Counted from the stretch's first letter, positions 9,601-19,175 are shown. The stretch: DNA of 64,000 nt from Oenanthe sinensis (GCA_028671895.1 CM053802.1:19847631-19911630); one strand, 5' to 3'. Notes: generated from the sequence alone by a model not told the origin. Numbers and translations are program-made.

Positions 9601-12195
9601 AAAACTCTGAATTTGTCGCATAATCAATTTCATGATATGGATATCACATTTTTGGTGGAAGAAATTGACCTGTAGTGCAGCCACTCAAGGAAACAAAGGC
9701 TTTGGACTACACAACATACAAATCGTATTCTAGGCGGAATGGAATTAATAGAACATGATATGAAAACTGCATTATGGACGGATTCATAACAGATTGACTA
9801 TATGATATGAATGTCGCATGTTAGGCAGGCCAATGGTAAAATTTTATGCAAATAGACACGTCACATATCAAGAATTATCTCAAGTCCTGTAACAAATTAT
9901 ATTCATTTTTTTTGAAAATTAAAAGCTTATTTTCATTAATCAGGTTCTAGCACAAGATCATTATATTAATATATATTGATTTATATCTTTCTTCTTGCAT
10001 TTCATCATTCTTGTTCACTACAGTTGTGCACACACTACAACACTACTTGTATTTAGATTCAAGATCCACATCTCACCATCTCGGAAAGAATAGTTCAAGA
10101 AAGTTTAAAAATACATTGAGGTGTATTTTTGTCTTTAGGCTACATTTTTTTGGTTAGGTGATCGCTTTTTGAGTGGCCTACTAAGAGCACTATTACACCT
10201 GACAATCTCTTCAGCGTTGTCGTGTTTCTCACCTTATAAGATTCAACGTGGTAACCAAACTTATAGGAACGTCTTACGACTTCCAAGGGCTTTGTTTCAG
10301 GATGCAACAAATTCTCTTCCATCATTTATCTGAATTTTGATTCATGCATCATTTCATTAGGTCTACACTTTGTCTCAAAAAAGAATCGTGGGCATTCACA
10401 CTCCAACTTATATCTTCGATTATCTACATCTATGGTTATGTACATATGACCAACAGATGAGCCATGTATGATCTATGTTACTTGAACTCTTCATTTTACC
10501 TTCGAGTACCCGTATCAGAAACTCGACACTCGGACTTGGACACTTAGTTTAGGCCAAAAACATGTATATTTTTCAAAATGTTGCCTAGTCCGATACTTGG
10601 ACATGTATCTATGTTGGACACTTCTAGCCGAGTCCGTGTAACATAGTGTATGATTGGCGGTGCTTTTTTCCTTACTCATGAACAAATTCGCATTATGGAT
10701 CGTCGGATCAAACTGGTGAACTGCATTGCAGTTTACTGGTATTGTTAGTATTTTGGCTAATCCTTTTGACATTGACTTGGAAGTCCTATACTCGTTCCCA
10801 AGGACTTCTTGTTAAACTGCAGTGCCTTAAATCGTTTCAGTTGGGTTATAGAGGTGGATAAAAAATCTGTTTAGCATGTCAAAAGTGGTGAATAATTGCT
10901 CCAATGTGACTATAATATTACTTCTTGGCAGACACGGCTTATATCCCTTATTTTTGCTCTTCGTGATCCTAGTTCTTCCACCAGAACTGTAGTTACTACT
11001 CTATGAGTATTCTTTTTATTCTGTTTTCCCTAATAGTTTGTCCTTATTATCGCGATAAGAGACATTGCGTTGTTTTAGCTCGGGGGTGGGAATATTGTAT
11101 TGTTTTACTAAGTAGTTTTAATGCATTCGTGGGGTGAAAATGCTGTATCATTTTACTACGCAGTTTTAATGCATTCATAGGTGTTATGATTTTGCCTATT
11201 CACTACGGATACGTTTTAGGTACTAATTTAGCGACTAAAGATAATGTCTCCTCGTGGATTCAACCTGTACTTGTCAGTCTGTACTAACAAAGATATCAAA
11301 AATGATTTTTTTTCCCTCTTAATTGCTCAGATCAAGTGGCGACATACTAAAACATTCATATATTGCTAATAATTATCTAGTAATCAAACAATCAGTTTTA
11401 CCTGAAAAGTTTCCAGAAACAAATGCCCGGGATGCATCCCTGTAATGAAAGATTTCCCATAATGTCAGAATCATATTTAGACAAATGGATCCTAGGGGAG
11501 CATACAATGAAAAAATGTATAAATATACGTATGGATAAATATAGCTAGTGGTTACTGAACCAACAACAGGACTAGTAGATCAAACTCTTTTTTTGAGTAA
11601 AATTCCGCCCTCAAAGTTACACCATAACTAGTTACCTTTAATGAATACAAAGCTACTTGATAAAACTTTCACCATATCATATGTGCAAAAACAAGAACTA
11701 AAGGCAAAGGAATAACCTTCCAGCAAAATGGTTGTAGCCCCCTCCCAAACCATAGTGCGATTTTCCTTTTGTCACATCAAACACAGAGCTGAAATATATC
11801 CAAACATAGCAGAAAAGTAAATACAATCAAACAATCAAGTAAAGTATTCATATAAACATAGTAAAAAAAGGGTATGTGCATCTATCTGTATATATATCGA
11901 AAAATTGATAAAAAGGGTACCCAAGAATGGCTAAAAGGATTGGCAAGGCAGCATCAGTTCCATTATAAACAGATAATTGTTGCACAGTAAAGAGTTTCTA
12001 GCAACATCAAATAAATAACTTAAATATAAGTAAAGAAAAGTTGGTATGAGGGAATATATACAATACATACATATAAATATAAATTGATACCTGGGAAGAT
12101 GGAAAAGGGTTGAGATTGAAAGGAGAAAATTTGAGGAAGAAGAAAGAGAAGAGAGGTACAAAAAGGGCGATCCCAACAAAAGGGGATCGACCCAT
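661..12195 (-). CDS. MAPR4: MAPR4-like membrane-associated progesterone-binding protein (cytochrome b5 heme/steroid-binding fold), eight exons, intact
   Basis: Read on the minus strand, the exons are 12195-12091, 11997-11921, 11788-11717, 11439-11402, 8318-8275, 5809-5763, 5505-5331 and 828-661. Every intron starts GT and ends AG, the phases fit, and the sum is 726 nt (241 residues plus stop), close to the family length of about 245. Exon 1 encodes a hydrophobic N-terminus (MGRSPFVGIALFVPLF...), which looks like a signal anchor. Residues about 36-135 form the cytochrome b5-like heme/steroid-binding domain, with YNGTD, SVFDVTKGKSHYG, YNHFAGRDASRAF and DWRDFY. The tail has YYNSKGNPTKYLKG, CNSRWSQ, RPIEIALTGKMSKRCACF and YEGCEYL, the conserved Cys-rich end of MAPR4/neudesin-like plant proteins. 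An in-frame ATG at 12213 is an alternative start; 12195 gives the more usual signal anchor. The gene has no premature stop, and most of its length is intron filled with transposons. Expected location is ER or secretory membrane. The role in steroid or heme binding is inferred from family. Confidence 0.87.
1195..1275. repeat. 81-nt imperfect hairpin inside MAPR4 intron 7
   Basis: The arm at 1195-1218 pairs with the arm at 1250-1275. Both ends begin TGC and share CCTTGGAACT. The stem is about 21 bp with a three-nucleotide internal mismatch and a two-base bulge, and the loop is about 31 nt. Size and shape resemble a plant pre-miRNA or a very small MITE. Nothing in the sequence alone distinguishes these. 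Confidence 0.5.
1805..2362. repeat. Candidate MITE with terminal inverted repeats and a G-rich core
   Basis: The left segment TTATAATAGAAAATAGAAA (near 1805-1823) is repeated in inverted orientation at 2342-2360. Between them is ordinary AT-rich sequence plus an abrupt G-rich block at 2213-2270. No target duplication could be assigned, so the ends are approximate. Confidence 0.35.
3147..3378 (+). pseudogene. Captured SNF2-type helicase exon fragment (left arm copy)
   Basis: The 77-residue stretch reads QLQMICSRPR, then SVKFVFLSDLLPEFIKE, then VFIFSQSIQLLELVRG. This matches the region of SNF2/ERCC6-type chromatin remodellers that links the lobes and enters helicase motif IV (family pattern: K.FI..LL...I.EGH.VLIFSQ...ML.L). 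Plant CHR24-like proteins are my best guess from memory. The fragment ends at an exon-like GTAAAA donor. Its acceptor AG has decayed to AA here but is intact in the right-arm copy. It is a gene fragment with no start and no catalytic DEAH box. Confidence 0.65.
3579..3717 (-). pseudogene. Captured SNF2-type helicase exon fragment (right arm copy, deleted)
   Basis: This is the mirror image of the copy at 3147-3378. It begins after an intact TTTACAG acceptor with the same CAACTTCAA and ends near GTCAAG followed by ATAAAA, so its donor GT has changed to AT. About 90 nt in the middle (the acidic DEDD...NEND part) are missing compared with the left copy. Its presence shows the exon was inside the element before or during arm duplication. 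Confidence 0.6.
6277..6551 (+). repeat. 5' LTR of the TRIM-like element
   Basis: It is nearly identical to 7900-8174. It contains a TATA box TATAAATA at 6416-6423 followed by GAGGCTTAGCCTC, a small perfect palindrome just downstream that would fall at the start of the transcript. Confidence 0.85.
6552..6563 (+). promoter_or_regulatory. Primer binding site for initiator-Met tRNA
   Basis: TGGTATCAGAGC is the standard plant copia primer site complementary to the 3' end of tRNA-iMet, and it sits immediately after the LTR. Confidence 0.85.
7900..8174 (+). repeat. 3' LTR of the TRIM-like element
   Basis: This is the second copy of the LTR, differing from the first by a few substitutions and small indels. 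It is preceded by the purine tract at about 7889-7899. It ends CATATTCTCTGAGA, after which the two copies diverge. Confidence 0.85.
8587..9118 (+). pseudogene. Ty3/gypsy Gag remnant with broken zinc knuckle
   Basis: The frame at 8611-8799 reads GGKFINGLQEHIWDEEKLLE then PRSLDHAMELA. This matches the plant Ty3/gypsy Gag pattern F.NGL...I..E..LL.P..L..AM.LA. About 200 bp on, across a frame change, come GLCFHSGK and, from 9034, CDGKW....GHICKKQE, the usual Gag zinc-knuckle end (GLCFRCDEKW...GHRCKK). Stops and frameshifts are present, with no LTR and no pol. It sits in MAPR4 intron 4 and is interrupted downstream by a SINE. Confidence 0.65.
9119..9252 (-). mobile_element. tRNA-derived SINE
   Basis: On the minus strand the element begins GGAATTGGATAGCCAAGTGG, which contains a pol III A box (TAGCCAAGTGG, plus 9236-9246). 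A B box GGGTTCGACTC follows (plus 9193-9203). A tRNA-unrelated tail then ends in a run of 11 A (plus 9119-9129 as T). The order A box, B box, tail, poly(A) is diagnostic of a SINE. It is not a tRNA gene, since no acceptor stem closes. It interrupts the gypsy remnant. The 5' end is approximate and no target duplication was found. Confidence 0.75.
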
Positions 12196-13972
12196 TTCCC
12201 CAAGAATAATCACAATACTACTGGTATGCTATCTCTTTGTATGTTCACTGTAAAAATTTAAAGAACTTGATCAACCTAATAAGCAAGCTGGAGGATTTAC
12301 CAGTGTGGACTACCCATAAGGAATGAATTTTCGACGGGAAATGATTCAATAGGACGGCCCTTTGTTCAAATATCATAATTTTAAAAATCGGTCCATTTTA
12401 TCATTAAATATTGTACTTTTAAATTATATTTTTATAAAAATATATTATAAAAGGGTAAAAGGTATCCAAAGTTATCTTTAAAAAAAATTCTAAAATTAAC
12501 TATATAAAACTACATATTTAGCTTCTATCTGAAAAATATATAATTAATTTTGAGTTACAATCGTGTATATAAATTATCTCTCTTATAAATGAAACAATAT
12601 GAAAGGAATACCGTCATACTATACTATAAAATGATAAAAGGAGGTTGTATTATAAGTTTATACCTCTACATATATGCATATTACATGTCACAAGAGTCTC
12701 AATTGTTACATGTCTATAAATTATAATCATGATTCAAGTAAAATATTATGTTCAAGATCTCATGGTTACTATTGAGTTATGAGTTCAAAGTTCAAAATGA
12801 GACACATTAATAGAGTTAACTTTAGGAAAATTTCCTAAAAGTAATTTTAGATTCCTTTTACCCAAATTACATTTTTAATAATTATATAAAAAAACAAGGA
12901 GAATAAAATTCATGGAATGAAGGCCTTTTTTTATCTTGTTTTTTTTTGTCATGACATTTTTTATCATGTATTATTAAATAAGTAACTGAAATATCAATGA
13001 GTGTGAGAAAGGGCCCTAAATACCCGTTTGTGTGTAATAAATATGCATGATTTAGAAATGCCGAAAATAAATGTGTGTACTTTATAAAATATAGCAGGAT
13101 TGTAAAATAATCTTGATCTATACGCATTACAACGATGTGTCAATAAATAATGGATGTGTACTTTATAGAAAATGGATACTCATTTTATGTATTAGTATAT
13201 CAATGATTTTGTGCACATTTTAAAAAGGTGTGGTACATAATTCTAATTTATAAGAATTTTTGGCATCAATTGAATACATATAAGATAAAGAATGAAGTTA
13301 GCTCGCTCATATTTCTATCAATCTTGATGATGCATGTTCGTAAGAGTTCATCCGCAACTAATCGTCTGGATCTCGAGTGTGTTTTATTTGGTTACTTTGT
13401 AAGTGTCTTATACTATGTGCAAGAGTGCGTATCTTCCACATGCGTAGTTCGTGGGTAGAGAGTGTTATTATGTCGCAAATAGGTCATTTCAATTATATAT
13501 ATATATATATTAAAAATGAAGTGTTTTAGTCAATCTCTCAATTTCATGTATCATCCATATTTTACTTATAATTTAAAATTTATTATTAAATAAATAATCA
13601 AATAGAAGTATCTTATTATAATTAAGTATGCAATTATTATATTGCGAGCATATAAATTCTCATATTTTTTATATAAATATAAGAATCAAATAAATTATGA
13701 ATATTTGATATTAATATTATACTTATGAGTAAATATATATTATTTCGATAATATCATTAAATTTTATTTTTTGTTAATATATTATTTTTACACTATTGTG
13801 ATGAACCATATTTGTTATTTTATCATTAATAACAAATATATTTTATTATATATGTAATTTTTTAATTGATATACAGTAATTATAAAGATGATAGTTTCAT
13901 AACAAATTTAATGTGCATAAGTTAAGTTTACCCCTTCGTATAATCCTAGATCCGGCACAGTGTTTTGTTCTA
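12196..13972. other. Upstream region of the MAPR4-like gene and intergenic DNA
   Basis: The first few hundred bases next to 12196 should hold the 5' UTR and promoter of the minus-strand gene. No clear TATA position could be assigned. The remainder is AT-rich with a short TA run near 13493-13510. I see no gene. Confidence 0.4.
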
Positions 13973-14595
13973 CAATAAAATCTCGATAAATGAATGTTCT
14001 ATAAATGAATAACTTCGAAAAATGAATACATTTTTTCGATGCCAATTTGGGCAAATGAGCTTAATGAATAATCTCGCTAAATGCATAAACGAATAAATAA
14101 AATATGTAATCTTTATAGGCCCTATGTAAATATAAATGAATAATCACTGTATATTTCAAATATTATATTTTTATTTATATAATATATAAATACATTTCAT
14201 TCAATAATAATTTTTCAAACACATGAATAAGTCATATATTTTCAAAAAATACCTCTAAAGTTAATTGCTTCTTCACTTCACCAAAATGCATCTTATCCTT
14301 AATTTTCTGTAATGCATGCACCACTTCTGGAACATTTTGATCATATTACAGCAAGTAATTTTGTATGGTGAGAGCAACTTGAAAGTTTTTTTTGATGACA
14401 CGTGTAGTATGACGATACATGAATAATATATATAAAATAATATAATTAAGAAAAAGTCTAAAAATATTATCTAAATAAATTAATATTCATTTATCGATAA
14501 ATAAATATTATATTCATTTATCGATAAATAAATAATCTCGTTAAATGAATATATATTTTTGGTCCTAATTGTTTTCATTTATGGAGATTCTACTG
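13973..14595. mobile_element. pogo/Tigger-like (Tc1-mariner) non-autonomous element
   Basis: The left end reads TA then CAATAAAATCTCGATAAATG. The right end, read on the opposite strand, is TA then CAGTAGAATCTCCATAAATG, so the TIRs lie inside a TA dinucleotide duplication (13971-13972 and 14596-14597). Subterminal repeats of ATAAATGAAT and TCGATAAATAAAT follow, as is usual for this plant group. On the minus strand near 14250-14340 a short stretch reads HFGEVKKQLTLEVFF. This resembles the C-terminal end of plant Tigger-type transposases, so the element may be a deletion derivative. Confidence 0.65.
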
Positions 14596-15772
14596 TAATC
14601 TCCGTGTATAATGAAATATGGTAGTTTCTTGAAAAACTTTTTAACACTTGCTATATGCTTGCTGGTTGATAAACTAGTATGCATGTCAATGATTTTCTTG
14701 GAGTTGTATTAGAAGGTAGAACATGTATGAATCATATATGTTGTTGCAAAAACTAAAAGACTGAGTTTCTATGTTACATATATGTGAGGTATCGGGAATC
14801 TATCAAAATAGATTAATTTCTCAGCTGTTCTTGAGAATGTTGTCAAAGAATAAAAATAAATAAATAAACATAATTCTATAGAAAAAATTGATTTTTTCCG
14901 GTCCCAATTGGTTTAGAAAACAATGTTCCCACAAGAATCTCTTCCCACGTAAGCATTTTTCAAATGTTCTCTCAATATTATTTATACAAATCTATGAAAA
15001 CTATATAAACAATCAAGAAACCCAAACTGCAATGCATAATTTGGAGCAAATCATCAAATAACAAACAAATTATATAATTTAAATAAATTAAAGGAGATGA
15101 GTACATATATCAGATTAAGAGAATCAAACGAGTCGAAAACTTTGATAAATATTACTTTCATTATTTCATTGATGTTGGGAAATTCTTTGAAAACATTGAT
15201 TAATATTTCTAATGTTTATGAAAAGTCTTGAAAAAACTTTAGAATCGAAAAATTTGTATAAAATTTAGATTGAAAACACCGCTTAAATATAAGATATTCC
15301 ATTGAATTTAAATTCAATTTTGCATGAATTTTATGAATTCCGCAACCCTTATCATTCCTTTCTAATGATACCAATAAACAAAAATAACATACTATATTCG
15401 ATCAAAATTAATAATTATTTTTGAATTTTTTTTATTCCATAATAATTGTGCATCTCTTTGTTGAATATAAAATTTTGAACATATTTTTAATATTGACTTC
15501 TTTTCTTATACATATAAAATTAACATAATAATATGAATAAAAATAGAAAAGAAAATATAATATTCATTTTTTTTAATATATATATTTTTTTCAAAACTAA
15601 TTACTAAGCCAATAATAAACAATATCCACAAAAATCCATCTTTTTTTTAATATACCAAAATCCATCTTAAACAAAAAGATTTTGACAATCTCGAAACCCC
15701 TTTTATCCATTTTATTGAAAAGAGTTAAGCACCCCTAAAAATTGTTCAAAATATTGAGTTATCATATGTTTA
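14596..15772. other. AT-rich intergenic stretch, nothing recognised
   Basis: Very AT-rich sequence between two DNA-transposon-like elements. There are no long frames, tRNA-like folds or paired repeats with clear ends. Confidence 0.4.
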
Positions 15773-16637
15773 AGGCTTAAATGTAATTTAAACCCTGTGT
15801 TATTAACAATATACAATTCAAACCCTCTTTTAATATATTTAGTAAATTTAACCCTACGTTTTTTAACTATTTACAATTGAAACTTTTTTTTAAAATAATT
15901 AGTAAATTTAACCCTATATTTTCGAACTATGTACAATTGAAACCTTTTTTAAAATAAATAGTAAATTTAACCCTACGTTTTAAAATATTTAGTAAATTTA
16001 ACCTTGACTTTTTAATTTCGGAATAAAATAAATTTTACGACAAAATTTTGAATAAATATTCGTCAAATACACTATTATCATTTTTTTGTATAGAAATTAT
16101 CTAAGCATAATATATATTTGCAATTATTAGGGTTTTTTCTTATAAAATGGACGTTTAGATGTTATTTTCTATATTAATATACCTATATGTATAATATATT
16201 ATATATGTTCTATAAAATTTTAATATGTGTTTATATTATTCTATGTTGCCATCACACTTCCCGCTCAATATATTCATGAATGTTCATCACCGAATTTAAT
16301 TTATTTTCAAAAATACTCTTCGATGAATATATTCTCAAAAATACTTTTTCGATATAAAATTTATTTATTCCGAAATTAAAAAGTCAAGGTTAAATTTACT
16401 AAATATTTTAAAACGTAAGGTTAAATTTACTATTTATTTAAAAAAAGATTTCAATTGTACATAGTTAAAAAACATAGGGTTAAATTTGCTAATTATTTTA
16501 AAATTTTAGTAATTATTTTTAAAAGGGTTTCAATTGTAAATAGTTAAAAAACGTAGGGTTAAATTTACTAAATATATTAAAAGAGGGTTTGAATTATATA
16601 TTGTTAATAACACAGGATTTAAATTGTAAATAAGCCT
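15773..16637. mobile_element. 865-bp long-TIR element (MITE/foldback) with 7-bp target duplications
   Basis: The left arm (15773 to about 16035) and right arm (about 16365-16637) are inverted copies, beginning AGGCTTA and ending TAAGCCT. ATGTTTA flanks both ends (15766-15772 and 16638-16644), supporting a 7- to 8-bp duplication. Within each arm a unit of roughly 50-70 bp (AGTAAATTTAACCCTACG followed by CAATTGAAAC) is repeated three to four times. The middle is unpaired and has no coding capacity. A hAT-type origin is possible from duplication size but not proven. Confidence 0.75.
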
Positions 16638-16784
16638 ATGTTTAATTAATAATTTTTCTTTAATAATATAAGACTCCGGATCGGCCACAACTTAAAACAA
16701 CTCACATTTTTTTTAGGCAGTAGTCCATTACAAACAGATTCGAGCGATCACAAGTCACAACGTAGCAAACGTCTAATAACTATC

Positions 16785-16849
16785 CACGTGTCCATCCTTC
16801 CACGTGTCAGTCCTTAAATAGCCCAAATTCGTTTTGTTCTTCGCACGTG
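16785..16849 (+). promoter_or_regulatory. Three G-box (CACGTG) motifs upstream of the HSP70-17 pseudogene
   Basis: CACGTG occurs at 16785-16790, 16801-16806 and 16844-16849, the first two as CCACGTGTC. The start codon is at 16982. Plant ER-chaperone promoters are commonly driven by bZIP factors binding ACGT-core elements, so this looks like the surviving promoter. AT-rich TTAAATA near 16814 is a possible TATA element. Confidence 0.45.
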
Positions 16850-16981
16850 TACTCTCTCTTAAACTACTTCACATCTACACACACACCTATATATATCGCC
16901 CTTCACTCCTTTCGAAAAACACACTTCTTGTAATAAATTATAAACCCTAGCCCTAACCTATATATCAAATTTATATATATA

Positions 16982-17691
16982 ATGGCGAAGAGTAAGATAT
17001 CGTTAGGTTTAGGGCTGTATATATTGATTTTAGTCCTCTGTTTTGATTCAGTTCTGATTGAATCAGCTGTATCAAACATTGATCTCGGGTCCGAATCGTT
17101 AAAAGTAGCCGTTGTGAATCTAAAACCAGGTCAAATTCCTATTTCAATCGCGATCAATGAAATGTCGAAGCGAAAATCACCAGCATTGGTCGCGTTTCAC
17201 TCCGAGAATCGTTTGATCGGCGAAGAGCTGCTGGTTTAGTTGCCAGGTATCCGGATAAAGTGTTTTCGAGATTTGGTTGGTAAGCCTTATGAGTTTGACA
17301 AAAATGCCTTGGCTGAAATGTACTTACCGTTTGACATTGTTGATGATTTTGAGAGGAATGTGGCGGCAATGAATGTTAGTGATGCTGTTTATTCGGTTGA
17401 GGAATTGGTGGCAATGTTGTTGGGTTGAGGTGAAGGATGTGGTGATTAGTGTGCTGCCTTATTTTGGACAAGTGGAGAGGAAGGGGTTGATGCAGGCGGC
17501 TGAGTTCGTGGGGATTAATGTTCTTGCGTTGGTTAATGAGCATTCTGGGGTTGCGTTGCAGTACGGGATTGATAAGGATTTTTATAATGACTCGAGGAAT
17601 GTGTTTTTTTATGATATGGGTTCGGGGAGTACACATGCTGCTCTGGTTTAATTTTCGGCTTATAAGACTAAGGAGTTTGGCAAGATGGTTT
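16982..17691 (+). pseudogene. HSP70-17: HSP70-17-type ER chaperone, first-exon pseudogene (5' part)
   Basis: The frame opens with a signal peptide (MAKSKISLGLGLYILILVLC...), then SNIDLGSESLKVAVVNLKPG and ISIAINEMSKRKSPALVAF, the N-terminal nucleotide-binding start of the HYOU1/Lhs1-like HSP70-17 family. Reading frame shifts follow. One base is missing after GEE near 17225. About 12 codons of the family sequence are missing after MLLG at 17427. A stop replaces Tyr after HAALV near 17649. Between these it reads GKPYEFDKN, EVKDVVISVLPYFGQVERKG, VNEHSGVALQYGIDKDFYND and FYDMGSGSTHAALV. Reading ends at 17691 where a retrotransposon is inserted. It cannot make a chaperone. Confidence 0.85.
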
Positions 17692-19159
17692 TGTTTGAAA
17701 ATAGAAAGTTTAAGACATATTTTATAAATGTTCTTGATGTAATTTCCGGAAACTAACTATTGGAAGTTGTTCCTTGCTATGATGACTTAAACTTTCATGT
17801 ATGGATCTAAGATATATATTCTTAATGTAATCCATAGATAAATTGAGTAGAAGTTGCTAGCTTAAAATGAGTTAAATGTGATTGTCCCACATATAGAATG
17901 TAATATGTGTGTGGGTACTTTATATGCATATATGTGCAATAGTAGTGTCAACTACTAAGGCATGTGAGTGTGCATGGTGTAATAGTGTGCCCTCACGTGT
18001 ACACACACGCGCATCGCCTTGCCACGCCTCGGATCGGGTCGAGTCGAAGGGCGATTTGGGAGAATGTCTCGCCGTCTCGCGTAAGCGAGACGACCTGGGC
18101 GAGGAGTTTTATTACATGATTAATTAAATTAATTATGACTTTAAATATTATTTTAATATGAATATTGAGTCAGTGTGTAGCTGTCAGAGTTTACAAAAAA
18201 AAGAGCTGGGTCAAAGTTTATTAAACACTGATGGACTAGCTCATCAGAGTTTAACAAACTCTGATTAGAGTATAGACTGAGTTGGGTCAGAGTTTATCCG
18301 TAAACTCTGATGGACTAGCTTATTGTTTAAACTTTGATGGACCATAGTCTGGGCTGGGTCAGAGTTTATTAAAATCTGATGGACTAGCTCATCAGAGTTT
18401 GACAGTAAACTCTGATGGAAGGCTGAGTCAGAGTTTATTAAACTCCGATGGAAAGATGGATCAGAGTTTAACAGTAAACTCTGATGGAAGGCTGGATCAG
18501 AGTTTGACAATAAACTCTGATGGACTGGCAGAGTTTATAAACTCTGATGGGCTATTTAGCTAAACTCTGATGGTTGTTACAAAATTTACTGATTCTGAAA
18601 TATATTCTATTAAAGTCAGAATAATTATTTTAATTAATGTTTTATCTGCTGTTACGTTTTATTGTATTATATATACAGAAAAACGTTGGAGATAAAAGTG
18701 AGGCAAGCGACAATTTTGAGAAAACCCTAGCAGCCATACTCTGTATCTCCTACACACGTATTCATACAGATTTTGCATAAGGTTTCCTGGACGAACTGAG
18801 GTGCAGGTCGCTGTTGAGTGCTACGTATCTGTGGACGAAGTACTCTGTGCTGTTTTTTCTTGGAAGTGATATTGCTACAACCCAACACAGCGTAGTGGGG
18901 TAAAAATCTCTTCAAGAACAGTCAAGACTTCTTACAAGGCTTGACGACTCAGCAGTTCAATTGGTTCTATCAGTGTATGCATAAAACTTCTGTTAGAGCT
19001 AAGTGTTTTATCTTTTCTCTTGTCTTTGCAATTACTGATTTATATATATTGGTTATACCTTTATGCTTTATTTTGTTAATTGGTTTAATCTGCCTGTTCT
19101 TATTAAATTATTTATATAACTGCCCCATTGTTGTGTTTAGTTTTTAATTACTCCCAACA
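17692..19159 (+). repeat. 5' LTR of element A
   Basis: This 1,468-bp LTR has three notable parts. A CpG-rich segment (about 17990-18105) contains a perfect hairpin CGTCTCGC GTAA GCGAGACG at 18073-18092. A hairpin array lies at 18185-18573. A TATA-like ATTATATATACAG near 18664-18677 probably sets the transcription start near 18700. It ends TG...CA-style with CTCCCAACA. Confidence 0.9.
18185..18573. repeat. Array of about ten CAGAGTTT/AAACTCTG hairpin units in element A U3
   Basis: Units of about 35-45 bp read TCAGAGTTTA, a 2-8 nt spacer, then TAAACTCTGATGG, separated by GGCTGG- or CTAGCTCA-type linkers. Each unit is itself an inverted repeat able to form a hairpin of about 9-12 bp. The array is present in both LTRs. 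It lies upstream of the likely TATA box, so it is in the U3 enhancer position. On the minus strand the array is open and would read as repeated NSDPAFHQSL; I take that as a by-product of the repeat, not a gene. Confidence 0.85.
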
Positions 19160-19160
19160 A

Positions 19161-19175
19161 TCTTGAAGAGATTAT
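19161..19175 (+). promoter_or_regulatory. Putative self-complementary primer site of element A
   Basis: The sequence two bases after the 5' LTR is TCTTGAAGAGATTAT. It lacks the TGG start expected for pairing with a tRNA CCA end. Its exact 15-nt complement, ATAATCTCTTCAAGA, occurs in the 3' LTR at 33672-33686. The 5' LTR keeps 13 of these bases (18905-18917). This would let the RNA's own LTR-derived segment prime reverse transcription. Pairing with an internal (half-tRNA) segment is the main alternative. Confidence 0.4.

Larger units (their letters stand above)
8319..11401 (-). other. Intron 4 of the MAPR4-like gene (3.1 kb)
   Basis: Its borders read, on minus, GTAAAACT at the donor (11401) and ATACAG at the acceptor (8319). 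It holds the gypsy Gag remnant and the SINE. The stretch 9253-11401 shows no further element that I recognise. Confidence 0.75.

Noticed and set aside
11931..12203. 90-residue minus-strand frame starting MGKWVDPLLLG
   Set aside because: It is out of frame with the downstream MAPR4 exons; the frame starting at 12195 fits exon 2 phase and ends at a proper donor.
16982..17651. Three or four separate small genes in the HSP70 region
   Set aside because: Consecutive frames match consecutive parts of one HSP70-17 protein; they are fragments separated by frameshifts.
18265..18510. Minus-strand frame encoding a repeated NSDPAFHQSL-type peptide in the LTR of element A (and again at 33034-33300)
   Set aside because: It is the direct translation of the hairpin repeats. 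Open length follows from the repeat unit being near a multiple of three, and there is no start context or homolog.
18185..18573. CRISPR-like regular repeat array
   Set aside because: Units are palindromic, variable and without unique spacers, are present in both LTRs of a retrotransposon, and the genome is a plant.
19160..19175. Standard initiator-Met tRNA primer site for element A
   Set aside because: The sequence lacks TGG and any match to TGGTATCAGAGC.
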